Of a stretch of 33,476 nt of DNA, positions 1 through 9,151 are shown piece after piece. The first letter of the stretch is position 1. Every line of letters begins with the position of its first letter. The notes beneath the pieces were generated by a model that worked only from the letters and a program-made list of their open reading frames with translations, was not told the origin of the DNA and searched no databases. Where the stretch lies: contig NSHZ01000006.1 in assembly GCA_002737595.1 (NCBI GenBank), positions 1-33,476 on the forward strand, given 5' to 3'. Source of the stretch: Actinomycetota bacterium. Lineage in GTDB: Bacteria; Actinomycetota; Actinomycetes; Nanopelagicales; Nanopelagicaceae. The position numbers and the translations under genes were made by a program.

Positions 1-294
1 CGAGAGTTTCCACCTGGCTTTTACTCAGTTATGGCCTATATTGTTGATTTAGATAAGAATGTGGCCCCGCCAATAAATTCTGATGGAACCTCAGTTGGTA
101 ATGACGAATGGGCCTGGGCTGTGTGGCAGAAAGTTCAAAGCCCGCGATCAAACCAATATAATTTAGATGTAGGTGACCAAAAGAACTTAGCCGACTATGT
201 AGCAGTCCTCGGTGACTCGTTTGTTATTGATGGTGTCCGCATCAAATTCGTAGGCACCGGCGATTACGAAACCATCGAGATCTCTAAGGCTTAA
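1..294 (+). CDS. C-terminal fragment of an unidentified, possibly extracellular protein
   Basis: The reading frame is open from base 1 and stops with TAA at 292-294, so the gene is cut by the left contig edge. The ATG at 31 is in frame, but codons upstream of it also read as normal protein, so it is probably internal. The 97 visible residues are polar, rich in Asp, Asn and Gly, with no membrane segment, and end in a beta-strand-like stretch with a GDSFVIDGVRI segment. This resembles the C-terminal ends of some secreted metallopeptidases or beta-sandwich domains, but I do not recognise the family. No terminator hairpin is obvious in the 119 bp before guaA. Confidence 0.55.
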   Translation, partial: REFPPGFYSVMAYIVDLDKNVAPPINSDGTSVGNDEWAWAVWQKVQSPRSNQYNLDVGDQKNLADYVAVLGDSFVIDGVRIKFVGTGDYETIEISKA

Positions 295-401
295 AACGCC
301 TAAGGAAAAAGTTGGTGACACCCTGACGCCCTTTTGGCTCAAAACCTGCACTCATCGATTCAAAGTTAACGTAAGGGTCTGATGGGCGTGTGGCTAGGCG
401 A

Positions 402-407
402 TAGTCT
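402..407 (+). promoter_or_regulatory. Predicted -10 box (TAGTCT) for leaderless guaA mRNA
   Basis: TAGTCT fits the actinobacterial TANNNT -10 pattern and ends 6 bp before the GTG start at 414. Transcription would therefore begin at or beside the start codon. The intervening AGGAGC resembles a Shine-Dalgarno site but lies too close to the GTG to work well as one. No clear -35 box is visible. Confidence 0.55.
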
Positions 408-413
408 AGGAGC

Positions 414-1976
414 GTGAGTACCAGAGAGTCTGAGCGCGAATTACTCCTCGTGATCGATTTCGGCGCCCAATATGCCCAGCTCATCGCCAGGCGAGTACGG
501 GAGGCTGGCGTCTATAGCGAGATCGTGGGACACCACCTCTCCGCCGATGCCATTTTGGCAATGCGCCCCAGCGCCATCATTCTTTCGGGCGGTCCGTCGA
601 GCGTTTATGCCGAAGGTGCCCCGAGTATGGATCCGGAGGTGCTTCGCGCTGGCATTCCAGTTTTCGGTATCTGTTACGGATTTCAACTGCTCTCGCAAGC
701 TCTCGGTGGCACGGTCACAAAAACGGGCCTCTCGGAATTCGGGCGCACTGAATTGCATCGCGAAGGATCATCTCAGTTACTCGCTGAGCTCCCTGAAAGT
801 TTTAAAGTATGGATGAGTCATGGCGATAGCGTTTCGAAAGCTCCCGATGGTTTTGTGATCACCGCGAAGAGCGCGGGTGCACCCATCGCAGCTTTTGAAA
901 ATCTGACCATTCGTTCGGCGGGTGTGCAATTCCATCCGGAAGTACTTCATAGCGAATTTGGCCAGGAGATTCTCAAGCGTTGGCTCATTGATGTAGTGGG
1001 ACTCAAGCCTTCATGGACGATGGAGAGCGTGATCTCAACCGAGGTAGCAAAGATTCAATCCTTAGTTGGCAAGAAGCGAGTTATCTGTGGATTATCAGGC
1101 GGCGTGGATTCTGCGGTGGCTGCCGCTCTCGTACAAAAAGCTGTGGGTGCACAACTCACCTGTGTCTTTGTCGATCATGGCCTACTCCGTCAAGGCGAAG
1201 CCGAACAAGTGGAGCGCGATTTCGTGGCTGCCACCGGTGTAAATCTTCATGTGGTTGATGCGCGTGAAAAGTTCCTTGCCGAACTTGCCGGAGTGACCGA
1301 TCCAGAAACGAAGCGCAAAATTATTGGCCGTGAATTCATCCGCGCTTTCGAGCAAGCCGCTCGTGATATTTCCAAAGATGAGCCGGTGGATTTCCTGGTG
1401 CAAGGCACGCTCTATCCCGACGTGGTGGAATCAGGTGGGGGAGCAGGCACTGCCAATATCAAGAGCCATCACAATGTGGGCGGCCTTCCCGAAGATCTTA
1501 AGTTTGCCCTGATTGAACCATTGCGCACGCTCTTCAAAGATGAAGTGCGCCGAGTAGGTGCCGATCTCGGACTTCCTGCTGCAATCGTGCAACGCCAGCC
1601 ATTCCCTGGTCCCGGGCTCGGCATTCGTATCGTTGGCGAAGTCACTGAGCTGCGTCTTGAAATATTGCGTGCTGCCGATGCCATTGCTCGTGAAGAACTC
1701 AGCAGGGCTGGGCTCGATGACCAGATTTGGCAATGCCCAGTTGTGCTCCTTGCCGATGTGCGAAGCGTGGGCGTGCAGGGTGATGGGCGCACGTACGGGC
1801 ATCCGATTGTGCTGCGCCCAGTCTCGAGTGAAGATGCGATGACCGCCGACTGGAGCCGTCTTCCCTATGACGTGCTCGAAAAGATTTCAACGCGCATCAC
1901 CAACGAAGTGCGTGATGTAAACCGAGTAGTGCTTGATGTTACGAGCAAGCCACCCGGCACAATTGAGTGGGAGTAG
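414..1976 (+). CDS. guaA: GMP synthase (glutamine-hydrolysing)
   Basis: This cytoplasmic enzyme converts XMP, ATP and glutamine to GMP, the last step of guanine nucleotide synthesis. The 520-residue protein has the full family layout. The N-terminal class I glutamine amidotransferase domain carries nucleophile Cys87 in GICYG and His174/Glu176 in QFHPE. The ATP pyrophosphatase domain has the PP-loop GLSGGVDS near residues 226-233, and the C-terminal dimerisation domain ends in KPPGTIEWE. The GTG start is supported by the -10 box 6 bp upstream and by family length. A VOC-protein gene follows after 2 bp, so the two are probably co-transcribed. Together with purN and purH, this adds de novo purine genes to a window otherwise rich in purine salvage. 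Confidence 0.97.
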   Translation: MSTRESERELLLVIDFGAQYAQLIARRVREAGVYSEIVGHHLSADAILAMRPSAIILSGGPSSVYAEGAPSMDPEVLRAGIPVFGICYGFQLLSQALGGTVTKTGLSEFGRTELHREGSSQLLAELPESFKVWMSHGDSVSKAPDGFVITAKSAGAPIAAFENLTIRSAGVQFHPEVLHSEFGQEILKRWLIDVVGLKPSWTMESVISTEVAKIQSLVGKKRVICGLSGGVDSAVAAALVQKAVGAQLTCVFVDHGLLRQGEAEQVERDFVAATGVNLHVVDAREKFLAELAGVTDPETKRKIIGREFIRAFEQAARDISKDEPVDFLVQGTLYPDVVESGGGAGTANIKSHHNVGGLPEDLKFALIEPLRTLFKDEVRRVGADLGLPAAIVQRQPFPGPGLGIRIVGEVTELRLEILRAADAIAREELSRAGLDDQIWQCPVVLLADVRSVGVQGDGRTYGHPIVLRPVSSEDAMTADWSRLPYDVLEKISTRITNEVRDVNRVVLDVTSKPPGTIEWE

Positions 1977-1978
1977 CG

Positions 1979-2812
1979 ATGTCCTTTCTGAGTATCGACG
2001 AAGTCGTCATTCACGTGGTCGATATCGAAGCATCGGCCAAGTTCTATATCGGTGCATTCGATCTACATATGCTGGCAAGCGAAAACGACTCCATCCTCCT
2101 TGGAGTGCTCAATTCTCCTTCTGGAAGGATTCGGCTTCGCGAAGTACGCGCTCGCGAAGGAATCGCTCCGCAAGTATGGGATCTCGGCCCTCGCTTACTT
2201 GGTATGTACTCGCGCGATCTTGCTTCGACCCTGAAGCGCATTGAGTCAGCTGGCGGCACACTTCGACCGCTCGTTTCTTACCCTTATGGTGGCGGCGAAA
2301 TGCGCGAGGCTATTGCACTCGGCAGTGATCATGTGTGGTGGACACTTCCAGAAGTGGGTGCGGACGGGCCGCGCCAACCCTCTCCTGCCCTAGAACAAAA
2401 TCCCGCGCGTCAACATGGTGAACTCCATACCGTCGTCGTTGTGGTTGAAGACGTTGATCAGGCCATCGCCTTCTTCCGTGATGCTGGAGGTATGACGCTC
2501 CTCTTTGATGGCGTGATGCAAGGTGAAGTTTTCGAAGAGATGATTGGTTTCCCAAGTGGGGCATCGCTGCGCATCGCATTTCTCGCAGGGCCAGAGAAAG
2601 CACCTGCCCGCATTGAGTTTATGTCGTTTGAAGGTGTGGAACGTTCAGAAGGTCGAAAAGATAACATTGGTATTCGCCGCATCGTGATGAACACCAGCGA
2701 TATTGCAGAGACACTTGCAAAATTTGTAGAACTTGAATGTCGCATAATTTCCGAGAATGTGATCGAAGGTCCTGCAGGTATCGAAGTGGAATTGCGAGAA
2801 GTTAAGCAGTAA
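1979..2812 (+). CDS. Two-domain VOC (glyoxalase/dioxygenase fold) family protein
   Basis: The 277-residue protein contains two tandem VOC-type modules, roughly residues 5-125 and 140-275, each opening with a strand such as EVVIHVVDIEASAKFY or LHTVVVVVEDVDQAIAFF. The VOC family includes metal-dependent lyases, isomerases and dioxygenases; the substrate cannot be read from the sequence. Methylmalonyl-CoA epimerase is a VOC enzyme and would suit this genome, but that enzyme is normally a single module of about 140 residues, so I do not assign it. The ATG at 1979 is preceded by GGAG with a 5-bp gap. Its 3' end overlaps the convergent PIG-L gene by 11 bp. Confidence 0.8.
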   Translation: MSFLSIDEVVIHVVDIEASAKFYIGAFDLHMLASENDSILLGVLNSPSGRIRLREVRAREGIAPQVWDLGPRLLGMYSRDLASTLKRIESAGGTLRPLVSYPYGGGEMREAIALGSDHVWWTLPEVGADGPRQPSPALEQNPARQHGELHTVVVVVEDVDQAIAFFRDAGGMTLLFDGVMQGEVFEEMIGFPSGASLRIAFLAGPEKAPARIEFMSFEGVERSEGRKDNIGIRRIVMNTSDIAETLAKFVELECRIISENVIEGPAGIEVELREVKQ

Positions 2813-3527
2813 TTGCAATCTTAAAAGCTTCTGCAGTTCTACCCTCGGGAAGCCCGTTTGCCTTTGCAATTCTTTCGCCCCACATGCGCACCATCCCTGG
2901 CATATCTTCCATGTGTGCTGTTTGACTGTGATGAGCTTTGAGTGCTTCGATCTTTCGTTCAAAGAATTCGGTGGTGTCTACGAAGTGATTCGTGATGGGG
3001 GAGCCCATGACCCACGCTTCGCGCACTGTCCAGGGTTGGAGGCCCTCTTCTTCGAGTAACTCGGGAAAGGCAAATGGATTTCTCGCGTCGGGATAGATCG
3101 CTTGGATCGCAGCTTCTCCGGCGGCCATGTGGTCGGGGTGGCTGGCGCCGATGCGGTCCCAATTGCGTTCTGGAGATTGAATGACCATGCGGTCAGGGCG
3201 CGCAATGCGAATCGCGCGCACAATCGATTTACGTAACTCAATGGTGGGTTGTAGCCAGCCGTCGACGTAGTTGAGGAAAGTAATCTCTTCGACTCCGAGA
3301 ACTTTGCCGGCAGCGCGTTGCTCTCTCTGGCGAATTCTGGGGATTTCACTTCGAGGCACTTCGTCGTCATTTCCACCCTGATCACCGTTGGTGCAGATGC
3401 AGTAGGAGACGTGGATGCCAGCATTGATCCAACCCGCAAGAGTGCCACCAGCGCCAAAATCCACATCGTCTGGATGCGCAGTTACTACCAGGACACGCTC
3501 GATACCCTCATTGCTGACTTCACTCAC
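2802..3527 (-). CDS. PIG-L/LmbE family zinc-dependent deacetylase
   Basis: This family removes N-acetyl groups from sugar conjugates such as GlcNAc-inositol or GlcNAc-malate. The 241-residue protein shows the hallmark AHPDDVDFGAGG near its N-terminus, whose His and Asp bind zinc and catalyse, and a second metal-binding segment, SHPDH, in mid-protein. In actinobacteria, relatives serve mycothiol synthesis (MshB) or detoxification (Mca), but the motif context does not match MshB closely, so the substrate is left open. I chose GTG at 3527 over an in-frame GTG at 3533 because a TAGGAT -10 box ends exactly 6 bp before it. It is divergent from the helicase gene, with start codons 36 bp apart. Confidence 0.85.
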   Translation of the reverse strand: MSEVSNEGIERVLVVTAHPDDVDFGAGGTLAGWINAGIHVSYCICTNGDQGGNDDEVPRSEIPRIRQREQRAAGKVLGVEEITFLNYVDGWLQPTIELRKSIVRAIRIARPDRMVIQSPERNWDRIGASHPDHMAAGEAAIQAIYPDARNPFAFPELLEEEGLQPWTVREAWVMGSPITNHFVDTTEFFERKIEALKAHHSQTAHMEDMPGMVRMWGERIAKANGLPEGRTAEAFKIAITA

Positions 3528-3533
3528 GCGCAC

Positions 3534-3539
3534 ATCCTA
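3534..3539 (-). promoter_or_regulatory. Predicted -10 box (TAGGAT) for the PIG-L gene
   Basis: Read on the minus strand, TAGGAT ends 6 bp before the GTG at 3527 and directly abuts an alternative GTG at 3533. The 6-bp spacing matches other leaderless starts in this window and favours the GTG at 3527. Confidence 0.5.
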
Positions 3540-3549
3540 GGCGAGCGAC

Positions 3550-3555
3550 TAGGCT
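3550..3555 (+). promoter_or_regulatory. Predicted -10 box (TAGGCT) for the pcrA-type helicase gene
   Basis: TAGGCT lies 8 bp before the GTG at 3564. It sits back to back with the minus-strand TAGGAT at 3534-3539, with only 10 bp between the two boxes. The -35 region of each promoter therefore falls inside or at the start of the opposite gene. Confidence 0.5.
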
Positions 3556-3563
3556 CGCGCTCC

Positions 3564-5825
3564 GTGAGGGAAGATTTACTCGTCGGTTTGAACCCGGCCC
3601 AACGTGACGCGGTGACGCATGCCGGTTCGCCCCTACTCATCGTTGCCGGCGCCGGTTCTGGAAAGACTCGGGTGCTGACCAGGCGGATCTCTTATTTACT
3701 CGCCACCGGCGCGGCCCAACCTCACGAGATCTTGGCCATCACTTTCACCAACAAAGCTGCGGGTGAGATGCGCGAGCGCGTGGTGGAACTGGTCAATGAA
3801 CTCTCGCCCACCCATTCCCTGCGAAATGCCCGCTCCATCTGGGTTTCCACCTTCCACTCTGCTTGCGTACGCATTCTTCGCGGAGACGCGGCGGCCGCCG
3901 GATTTTCTTCTTCATTTTCTATTTACGATCAATCAGATAGCCAAAAGTTGATGTCCTTGGTCTGCAAGGACCTCGACTTGGACCCCAAGCGCTATCCACC
4001 CCGCCAGTTTTCAAATTTGGTGAGCGCCGCAAAGAATGAATTGATTGATCCGGAAGAGTATGCGCGCCGAGCCACTAATCACATTGAGAGTATGTGTGCC
4101 GACGCTTACAAGCGCTACCAAGCCCGCCTTGAAGGCGCCAATGCTATGGATTTCGACGATCTCATTTCAAATACGGTGCGCTTACTACAGACTAATCCAT
4201 TAGTTCGCGACCGTTACCGCCACCGCTTCAAGCATGTTTTGGTGGACGAGTACCAAGACACTAACCACGCCCAATATGAATTAGTTCGCCAACTCGTGGG
4301 AAGTGATACCGACGCAATTGCGCCCGCTGAGCTTTGTGTGGTGGGTGATGCTGATCAATCAATCTATGCATTTCGTGGTGCCACTATTCGCAACATCTTG
4401 CAATTTGAGGAAGATTACCCGCGGGCGCGCACGGTACTCCTCGAACAGAACTACCGATCAACACAGAACATTCTCTCTGCCGCGAACTCAGTGATCTCTA
4501 AGAACAGCGAGCGCAAACCAAAGAACCTTTGGTCAGAAAGTGGCGCAGGTTCAGCAATCGTGGGCTTCGTCGGCGAAAACGAGCACGATGAGGCATCGTT
4601 TGTGGCTAAAGAGATCTCTGAGATGTGTCGTGGCTCTGTGAAACCAAGCGATATTGCGCTCTTTTATCGCACTAATGCGCAATCCCGCGTCTTTGAAGAA
4701 ATCTTTATGCGGAGCGGAATCGCTTACAAAGTTGTGGGTGGAGTGCGCTTTTATGAGCGCAAAGAAGTAAAAGACATTCTCGCTTATCTGCGGGTAGTGA
4801 ATAACCCCAATGATGAAGTTTCGCTGCGCCGCATTATTAATACGCCAAAACGTGGACTGGGTGATCGAGCATTAGCATCCATCGACGCGTTGGCGCAGAT
4901 GGAGCAGACCTCGTTCTGGCGCGCGCTCTGCCGAGCCAGCAGCACGCCAGGTCTTCCAGCGCGCGCCGTCGCCACTATCGACTCTTTCACTTCAATGATT
5001 CATGCGCTACGCACTTTGGTGGAGAGTGGACTCACCGCAGGAGTAGTCGCACAAGCAGTCCTTGAGCAGTCGGGCCTTATTCAAGAATTAGCGGCAAGTA
5101 GTGATCCGCAAGATGAGATGCGCATCGAGAACTTAGAAGAGCTCGTCGCCGTGGCTCACGAGTTCGATGCCAACTTTGAATCCGATGCCGATCCAGATGT
5201 GGACCGGCCGACGCTCCTAGCCTTCTTGGAGCAAGTCTCACTTGTAGCTGATGCCGATGAGATTCCAGATAACGAAGATGGTGTCATTACTTTGATGACA
5301 CTGCACACGGCTAAAGGTTTGGAATTTCCGGTGGTCTTCCTTACGGGCATGGAGGAGGGGATATTTCCACACTCGCGCTCTTTGATGGAGCCCGGTGAAA
5401 TCGAAGAGGAACGACGTTTGGCCTATGTGGGCCTCACGCGCGCTCGCGAACATCTCTATCTTTCGCGCGCATCGGCTCGCTCTACTTGGGGTTCACCTAA
5501 TTTCAATCCGCCTTCTCGCTTCCTCGAAGAAATTCCTGAGGAGCTCATTGAGTGGCGACAGGTTGCCTCAGCATTTAGTTCATCGCGTTTGGCGCCCAAT
5601 CGGTTGGCCGGACGCGACCTACCGCCACCGTTACCTACGGGGAAGCGCACAGCCACTGTGGTAGACCTTGCTGCTGGCGATCGGGTCAACCACGACACCT
5701 TTGGCCTCGGCCGGGTGGTCTCGATGGCGGGTGCCGGCGAGAAAGCGGAGGCGACGATAGATTTCGGTTCATTTGGGACAAAGCGCCTGCTTCTACGATA
5801 TGCCCCTGTGGAAAAACTCTCATAA
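3564..5825 (+). CDS. pcrA: UvrD/PcrA-type superfamily 1A DNA helicase
   Basis: This ATP-dependent 3'-5' helicase acts in nucleotide excision repair, mismatch repair and clearance of replication conflicts. The 753 residues match the family length. Motifs in order include the Q-motif LNPAQRDAV (residues 9-17), Walker A GAGSGKT (29-35), motif II DEYQDT (228-233), GDADQSIYAFRGA, LEQNYRST, the motif V-type segment TLHTAKGLEFPVVF, and motif VI LAYVGLTRAR. A C-terminal module, GDRVNHDTFGLGRVV, resembles the PcrA RNA-polymerase-binding Tudor-like domain. The frame stays open further upstream, but that stretch overlaps the PIG-L gene and does not resemble helicase. GTG at 3564 gives the normal N-terminus and has a -10 box upstream. 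Confidence 0.95.
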   Translation: MREDLLVGLNPAQRDAVTHAGSPLLIVAGAGSGKTRVLTRRISYLLATGAAQPHEILAITFTNKAAGEMRERVVELVNELSPTHSLRNARSIWVSTFHSACVRILRGDAAAAGFSSSFSIYDQSDSQKLMSLVCKDLDLDPKRYPPRQFSNLVSAAKNELIDPEEYARRATNHIESMCADAYKRYQARLEGANAMDFDDLISNTVRLLQTNPLVRDRYRHRFKHVLVDEYQDTNHAQYELVRQLVGSDTDAIAPAELCVVGDADQSIYAFRGATIRNILQFEEDYPRARTVLLEQNYRSTQNILSAANSVISKNSERKPKNLWSESGAGSAIVGFVGENEHDEASFVAKEISEMCRGSVKPSDIALFYRTNAQSRVFEEIFMRSGIAYKVVGGVRFYERKEVKDILAYLRVVNNPNDEVSLRRIINTPKRGLGDRALASIDALAQMEQTSFWRALCRASSTPGLPARAVATIDSFTSMIHALRTLVESGLTAGVVAQAVLEQSGLIQELAASSDPQDEMRIENLEELVAVAHEFDANFESDADPDVDRPTLLAFLEQVSLVADADEIPDNEDGVITLMTLHTAKGLEFPVVFLTGMEEGIFPHSRSLMEPGEIEEERRLAYVGLTRAREHLYLSRASARSTWGSPNFNPPSRFLEEIPEELIEWRQVASAFSSSRLAPNRLAGRDLPPPLPTGKRTATVVDLAAGDRVNHDTFGLGRVVSMAGAGEKAEATIDFGSFGTKRLLLRYAPVEKLS

Positions 5826-5923
5826 TGGCTCGCCGGCTGGACTCCTAGCCCCCCTCTTTGGCAGGGTGGAGGTATAGGTATTCGCTCGTCCGCGCCGAAA
5901 GGCTCGATCCCGCAGGGGGTGAC

Positions 5924-6625
5924 ATGTCGCAGCAGATTAAGTTTTTGAATCGTAAAGTCGTTCGTAAGGTGATCTCCCTCGGTGTGGCTCTCCCGGTAGC
6001 TGCCTTCCTTGTCGTCTCTTCTGGATCAACTCCGCCATCATCCGTTGCTCTCGATATATCGCCGACTGCTACTTCTTCGATTTCTCGTTCGCTGGTGGCC
6101 CATCCGGTGACCGGAGCTATTCCCTTTACAGGCAATCTCAAAGCGAAGAAACGGCTGGCCAAGATTGCTGCCGCCAAAGCCAAGAAGGTTACTGCGGCTC
6201 GCGAGCGCGCACGTCTTGAGAAAATTTCACGTAACTTCACTCGACCAGTTTTGAATTACCGGCTTTCAGCTTCATTCGGTGCAAAATCTCGTCTATGGGC
6301 GAACCGTCACACCGGCCAGGATTTCGCTTCACCTTATGGTTCGCGGGTTCGCGCATCGGAACGTGGTGTGGTGGTCTTCGCAGGGTGGGATGGTCCCTAT
6401 GGTCGCAAGATCGCCATTAGTCATCCCAATGGCGTGCAGACTTGGTATGGACACCTTTCGCGGATTAGTGTGAAGGTGGGTCAGCGAGTCAAAGTGGGTC
6501 AACGCATTGGTTTGGTTGGTGCTACCGGAAATGTCACTGGTACCCACTTGCACTTCGAAGTCCGCAAATATGGCGTGCCAGTAAATCCATTGAAGTGGTT
6601 GCGATCGATGGGAATTCGGGTCTGA
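5924..6625 (+). CDS. Secreted M23 family (LytM-type) metallopeptidase
   Basis: M23 enzymes are zinc endopeptidases that cut peptidoglycan crosslinks, or act as regulators of amidases when degenerate. This 233-residue protein has an N-terminal hydrophobic segment (about residues 12-32), which is a signal or anchor sequence. An Ala/Lys/Arg-rich, probably helical stretch (about 73-100) follows, then a C-terminal M23 domain. All metal and catalytic positions are visible: His129 and Asp133 in RHTGQD, His177, and His208/His210 in GTHLHFEV. It therefore looks active. The ATG at 5924 follows a G-rich SD-like GGGGGTG. The methylmalonyl-CoA mutase small-subunit gene begins 1 bp after its stop, an unexpected pairing of a wall enzyme with a metabolic one. 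Confidence 0.88.
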   Translation: MSQQIKFLNRKVVRKVISLGVALPVAAFLVVSSGSTPPSSVALDISPTATSSISRSLVAHPVTGAIPFTGNLKAKKRLAKIAAAKAKKVTAARERARLEKISRNFTRPVLNYRLSASFGAKSRLWANRHTGQDFASPYGSRVRASERGVVVFAGWDGPYGRKIAISHPNGVQTWYGHLSRISVKVGQRVKVGQRIGLVGATGNVTGTHLHFEVRKYGVPVNPLKWLRSMGIRV

Positions 6626-6626
6626 T

Positions 6627-7013
6627 ATGCGTCGTGTTGTAGTAGCAAAGCCAGGGCTTGACGGCCATGACCGTGGAGCCAAAGTTGTCGCGCGCGCCTT
6701 GCGAGATGCCGGCATCGAAGTGATCTATACGGGTCTCCATCAAACGCCGGAACAAATTGTTGAGACTGCGATCCAAGAGGATGCCGACATGATTGGACTC
6801 TCGATTCTCTCGGGCGCCCACCTCACCCTCTTCGAGCGCTTGATGACGCTTTTGAAAGAGCGAGATGCCACGGACATTCTGGTTTTTGGTGGCGGAATCA
6901 TTCCGGATGCCGACATTGTCCTTCTGAAGGAAATGGGAGTCTCAGCGGTCTTTACGCCTGGTACCACCATGGACACCATTGTCGAGTGGGTTACTTCACA
7001 CGTCCCAGCCTGA
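6627..7013 (+). CDS. Methylmalonyl-CoA mutase, small B12-binding subunit
   Basis: This 128-residue protein is a stand-alone cobalamin-binding domain of the acyl-CoA mutase family. It shows the base-off/His-on signature DGHDRG (residues 12-17), in which His14 is the lower axial ligand of cobalamin, followed by the SIL and FGGG segments that line the nucleotide tail. It needs a separate catalytic subunit. The only candidate here is the 538-residue protein at 20067-21683, so the mutase appears split as in archaeal two-component enzymes. The gene sits 78 bp upstream of sucCD, which fits a role in feeding succinyl-CoA into the TCA cycle. It could alternatively partner another mutase outside the window. 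Confidence 0.9.
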   Translation: MRRVVVAKPGLDGHDRGAKVVARALRDAGIEVIYTGLHQTPEQIVETAIQEDADMIGLSILSGAHLTLFERLMTLLKERDATDILVFGGGIIPDADIVLLKEMGVSAVFTPGTTMDTIVEWVTSHVPA

Positions 7014-7068
7014 CGATTGCTGGTTCCACGCGATTCAAAGACGCATAATTACCCAAGGTTTTCTTTTC

Positions 7069-7088
7069 TAAAGGAGCCCTAAAGGAGC
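7069..7088 (+). promoter_or_regulatory. Tandemly duplicated ribosome-binding site before sucC
   Basis: The segment TAAAGGAGC occurs twice with an 11-bp period (7069-7077 and 7080-7088). The second copy places AAAGGAG 4 bp before the GTG start at 7092. Each copy is a strong match to the anti-SD, so this reads as two ribosome-binding sites in series. Confidence 0.6.
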
Positions 7089-7091
7089 ATC

Positions 7092-8264
7092 GTGGATCTA
7101 TACGAATATCAAGCCCGGGATCTCTTTGAAAGTCACGGCGTTCCAGTGCTTAAAGGCAATGTTGCAACCACGGTAGCTGAGGCAGTATCAGCCGCTGAGG
7201 CAATCGGTGGCGTTGTAGTAGTGAAGGCTCAGGTGAAAGTCGGTGGTCGCGGCAAGGCCGGCGGCGTCAAAGTGGCTAAGACGATTGATGAAGTTCGCGA
7301 GAATGCCACGAACATTCTTGGGATGGATATCAAGGGGCACACGGTGAATCGCGTGATGATCGCCCAAGGAGCCTCCATTGTTGAGGAGTATTACGTTTCA
7401 ATTCTGGTAGATCGTGCACAACGTCAATATCTAGTCATGGCATCTACTGCCGGCGGAGTTGAAATCGAACAAGTTGCGCACGAGACTCCAGAGTTGCTTG
7501 CCATGGTCGGTATCGACCCGCTCAAGGGAATTGATCGCGCTCTTGCACTTTCTATCGTGCAACAAGCAAAGTTCCCATCCGATATTGAAGGTCAGGTTGC
7601 CGATGTATTGGTGACCCTCTGGAAGGTGTTCCAATCTGAAGATGCCACTTTAGTGGAAGTGAATCCCCTCGTAAAAACTTCGGATGGTCGCATCATCGCC
7701 CTGGATGGAAAAGTTTCACTTGATGAGAATGCCGGCTTCCGCCATCCCGACCATGAAGCATTGGTTGATGAAAGTGCCACCGATCCTCTCGAAGTTGCCG
7801 CTAAGGCTAAGAACTTGAATTATGTAAAGCTTGATGGCGAAGTGGGAATCATCGGCAATGGCGCCGGCCTTGTCATGAGCACACTCGATGTGGTCGCCTA
7901 TGCAGGCGAGAATTTTGGAGGAGTGCGACCCGCCAACTTCTTGGATATTGGTGGTGGTGCTTCGGCTCAAGTGATGGCTGACGGATTATCGATCATTCTC
8001 TCTGACCCAGCTGTGAAGAGCGTGTTCGTGAACGTATTTGGCGGTATCACTTCTTGTGATGCAGTCGCGAACGGCATTGTGCAGGCGCTTTCGATGCTGG
8101 GGGATAAGGCAACGAAGCCACTTGTTGTTCGGCTAGATGGCAACAATGTTCTTGAAGGACGCAGAATTTTGAATGAAGCAAACCACCCGCTTGTAGAACA
8201 GTTAGACACTATGGATGGCGCAGCTTCTCGCGCCGCTGAGCTCGCAGTAAAGGTTGGAAAGTAA
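7092..8264 (+). CDS. sucC: Succinate-CoA ligase, ADP-forming, beta subunit
   Basis: With SucD, this subunit interconverts succinyl-CoA and succinate while making ATP or GTP in the TCA cycle. The 390-residue protein begins with the typical [19 protein letters not shown]. It contains an ATP-grasp domain with [15 protein letters not shown] and the EVNPLV segment, then a C-terminal CoA-ligase domain with NVFGGI. The GTG start is set by the N-terminal family match and the AAAGGAG 4 bp upstream. sucD follows after 1 bp. Placement behind the mutase small-subunit gene suggests joint handling of succinyl-CoA. Confidence 0.97.
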   Translation: MDLYEYQARDLFESHGVPVLKGNVATTVAEAVSAAEAIGGVVVVKAQVKVGGRGKAGGVKVAKTIDEVRENATNILGMDIKGHTVNRVMIAQGASIVEEYYVSILVDRAQRQYLVMASTAGGVEIEQVAHETPELLAMVGIDPLKGIDRALALSIVQQAKFPSDIEGQVADVLVTLWKVFQSEDATLVEVNPLVKTSDGRIIALDGKVSLDENAGFRHPDHEALVDESATDPLEVAAKAKNLNYVKLDGEVGIIGNGAGLVMSTLDVVAYAGENFGGVRPANFLDIGGGASAQVMADGLSIILSDPAVKSVFVNVFGGITSCDAVANGIVQALSMLGDKATKPLVVRLDGNNVLEGRRILNEANHPLVEQLDTMDGAASRAAELAVKVGK

Positions 8265-8265
8265 C

Positions 8266-9141
8266 ATGGCAATTTTCCTCGATGGTAATTCACGCATTCT
8301 CGTTCAAGGCATTACGGGTTCAGAAGGAACCAAACATACGAAGCGCATGCTCGCTTCAGGTAGCCAAGTTGTCGCTGGCGTTACTCCTGGAAAAGGTGGT
8401 CAAACAGTAGAAATCGATGGTCATGCCATTCCAGTATTCAACTCAGTGCAAGAGGCGCGCGCGGCTACGCAGGCCAATGTCAGCGTGGTCTTTGTACCGC
8501 CTAAGTTCACCAAAGGCGCCGTTATCGAAGCAGTCGATGCCAAGATTGAATTAGTTGTAGTTATCACCGAGGGTGTTCCGGTTCATGACTCGGCTGAATT
8601 TTTTGCCTACGCACAAGCGAGCAAACACACGCGCCTTATCGGACCTAACTGTCCTGGATTGATCTCTCCAGGAATATCAAACGCCGGAATTATTCCCGCA
8701 GATATTACAAAGAAGGGACCAGTCGGGTTGGTCTCTAAGTCGGGAACTCTGACTTATCAAATGATGTATGAACTTCGTGATCTTGGATTCTCTACCTGCA
8801 TTGGTATCGGTGGAGACCCCATTATTGGCACGACGCATATCGATGCACTTCGAGCATTTGAAGCCGATCCCGAGACCAAGGTGATCGTCATGATCGGTGA
8901 AATTGGTGGCGACGCTGAAGAACGGGCTGCCGCATTTATCAAGGAGCACGTCACCAAGCCCGTGGTCGGATATGTAGCTGGCTTCACGGCCCCCGAAGGT
9001 AAGACCATGGGTCATGCAGGCGCAATTGTCTCTGGTTCTTCAGGCACTGCTCAAGCCAAGAAGGAAGCTCTTGAGGCGGCTGGCGTACGCGTTGGCAAAA
9101 CACCGAGTGAGACTGCTCGCCTTCTGCGCGAGATCCTGTAA
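8266..9141 (+). CDS. sucD: Succinate-CoA ligase, alpha subunit
   Basis: The 291-residue partner of SucC has an N-terminal CoA-binding Rossmann domain with the GITGSEG loop, and the ligase domain. The phosphohistidine of the catalytic cycle is His250 within [14 protein letters not shown] at 8254 would extend the frame into sucC, but ATG at 8266 gives the normal N-terminus [15 protein letters not shown] and is preferred. The gene is in one operon with sucC and is followed after 10 bp by a membrane-protein gene, as in other actinobacteria. Confidence 0.97.
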   Translation: MAIFLDGNSRILVQGITGSEGTKHTKRMLASGSQVVAGVTPGKGGQTVEIDGHAIPVFNSVQEARAATQANVSVVFVPPKFTKGAVIEAVDAKIELVVVITEGVPVHDSAEFFAYAQASKHTRLIGPNCPGLISPGISNAGIIPADITKKGPVGLVSKSGTLTYQMMYELRDLGFSTCIGIGGDPIIGTTHIDALRAFEADPETKVIVMIGEIGGDAEERAAAFIKEHVTKPVVGYVAGFTAPEGKTMGHAGAIVSGSSGTAQAKKEALEAAGVRVGKTPSETARLLREIL

Positions 9142-9151
9142 CAGTTTGCGG

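Noticed and set aside
295..413. Possible guanine riboswitch before guaA
   Set aside because: The 119 bp show no conserved purine-riboswitch core, and the predicted leaderless start leaves no transcribed leader.
1979..2812. Methylmalonyl-CoA epimerase for the two-domain VOC protein
   Set aside because: Known epimerases are single VOC modules of about half this length, and the gene is not linked to either mutase subunit.
3318..3563. In-frame upstream extension of the helicase gene (82 more residues)
   Set aside because: It lies within the PIG-L gene on the other strand, does not resemble helicase sequence, and the GTG at 3564 gives a normal N-terminus with a promoter.
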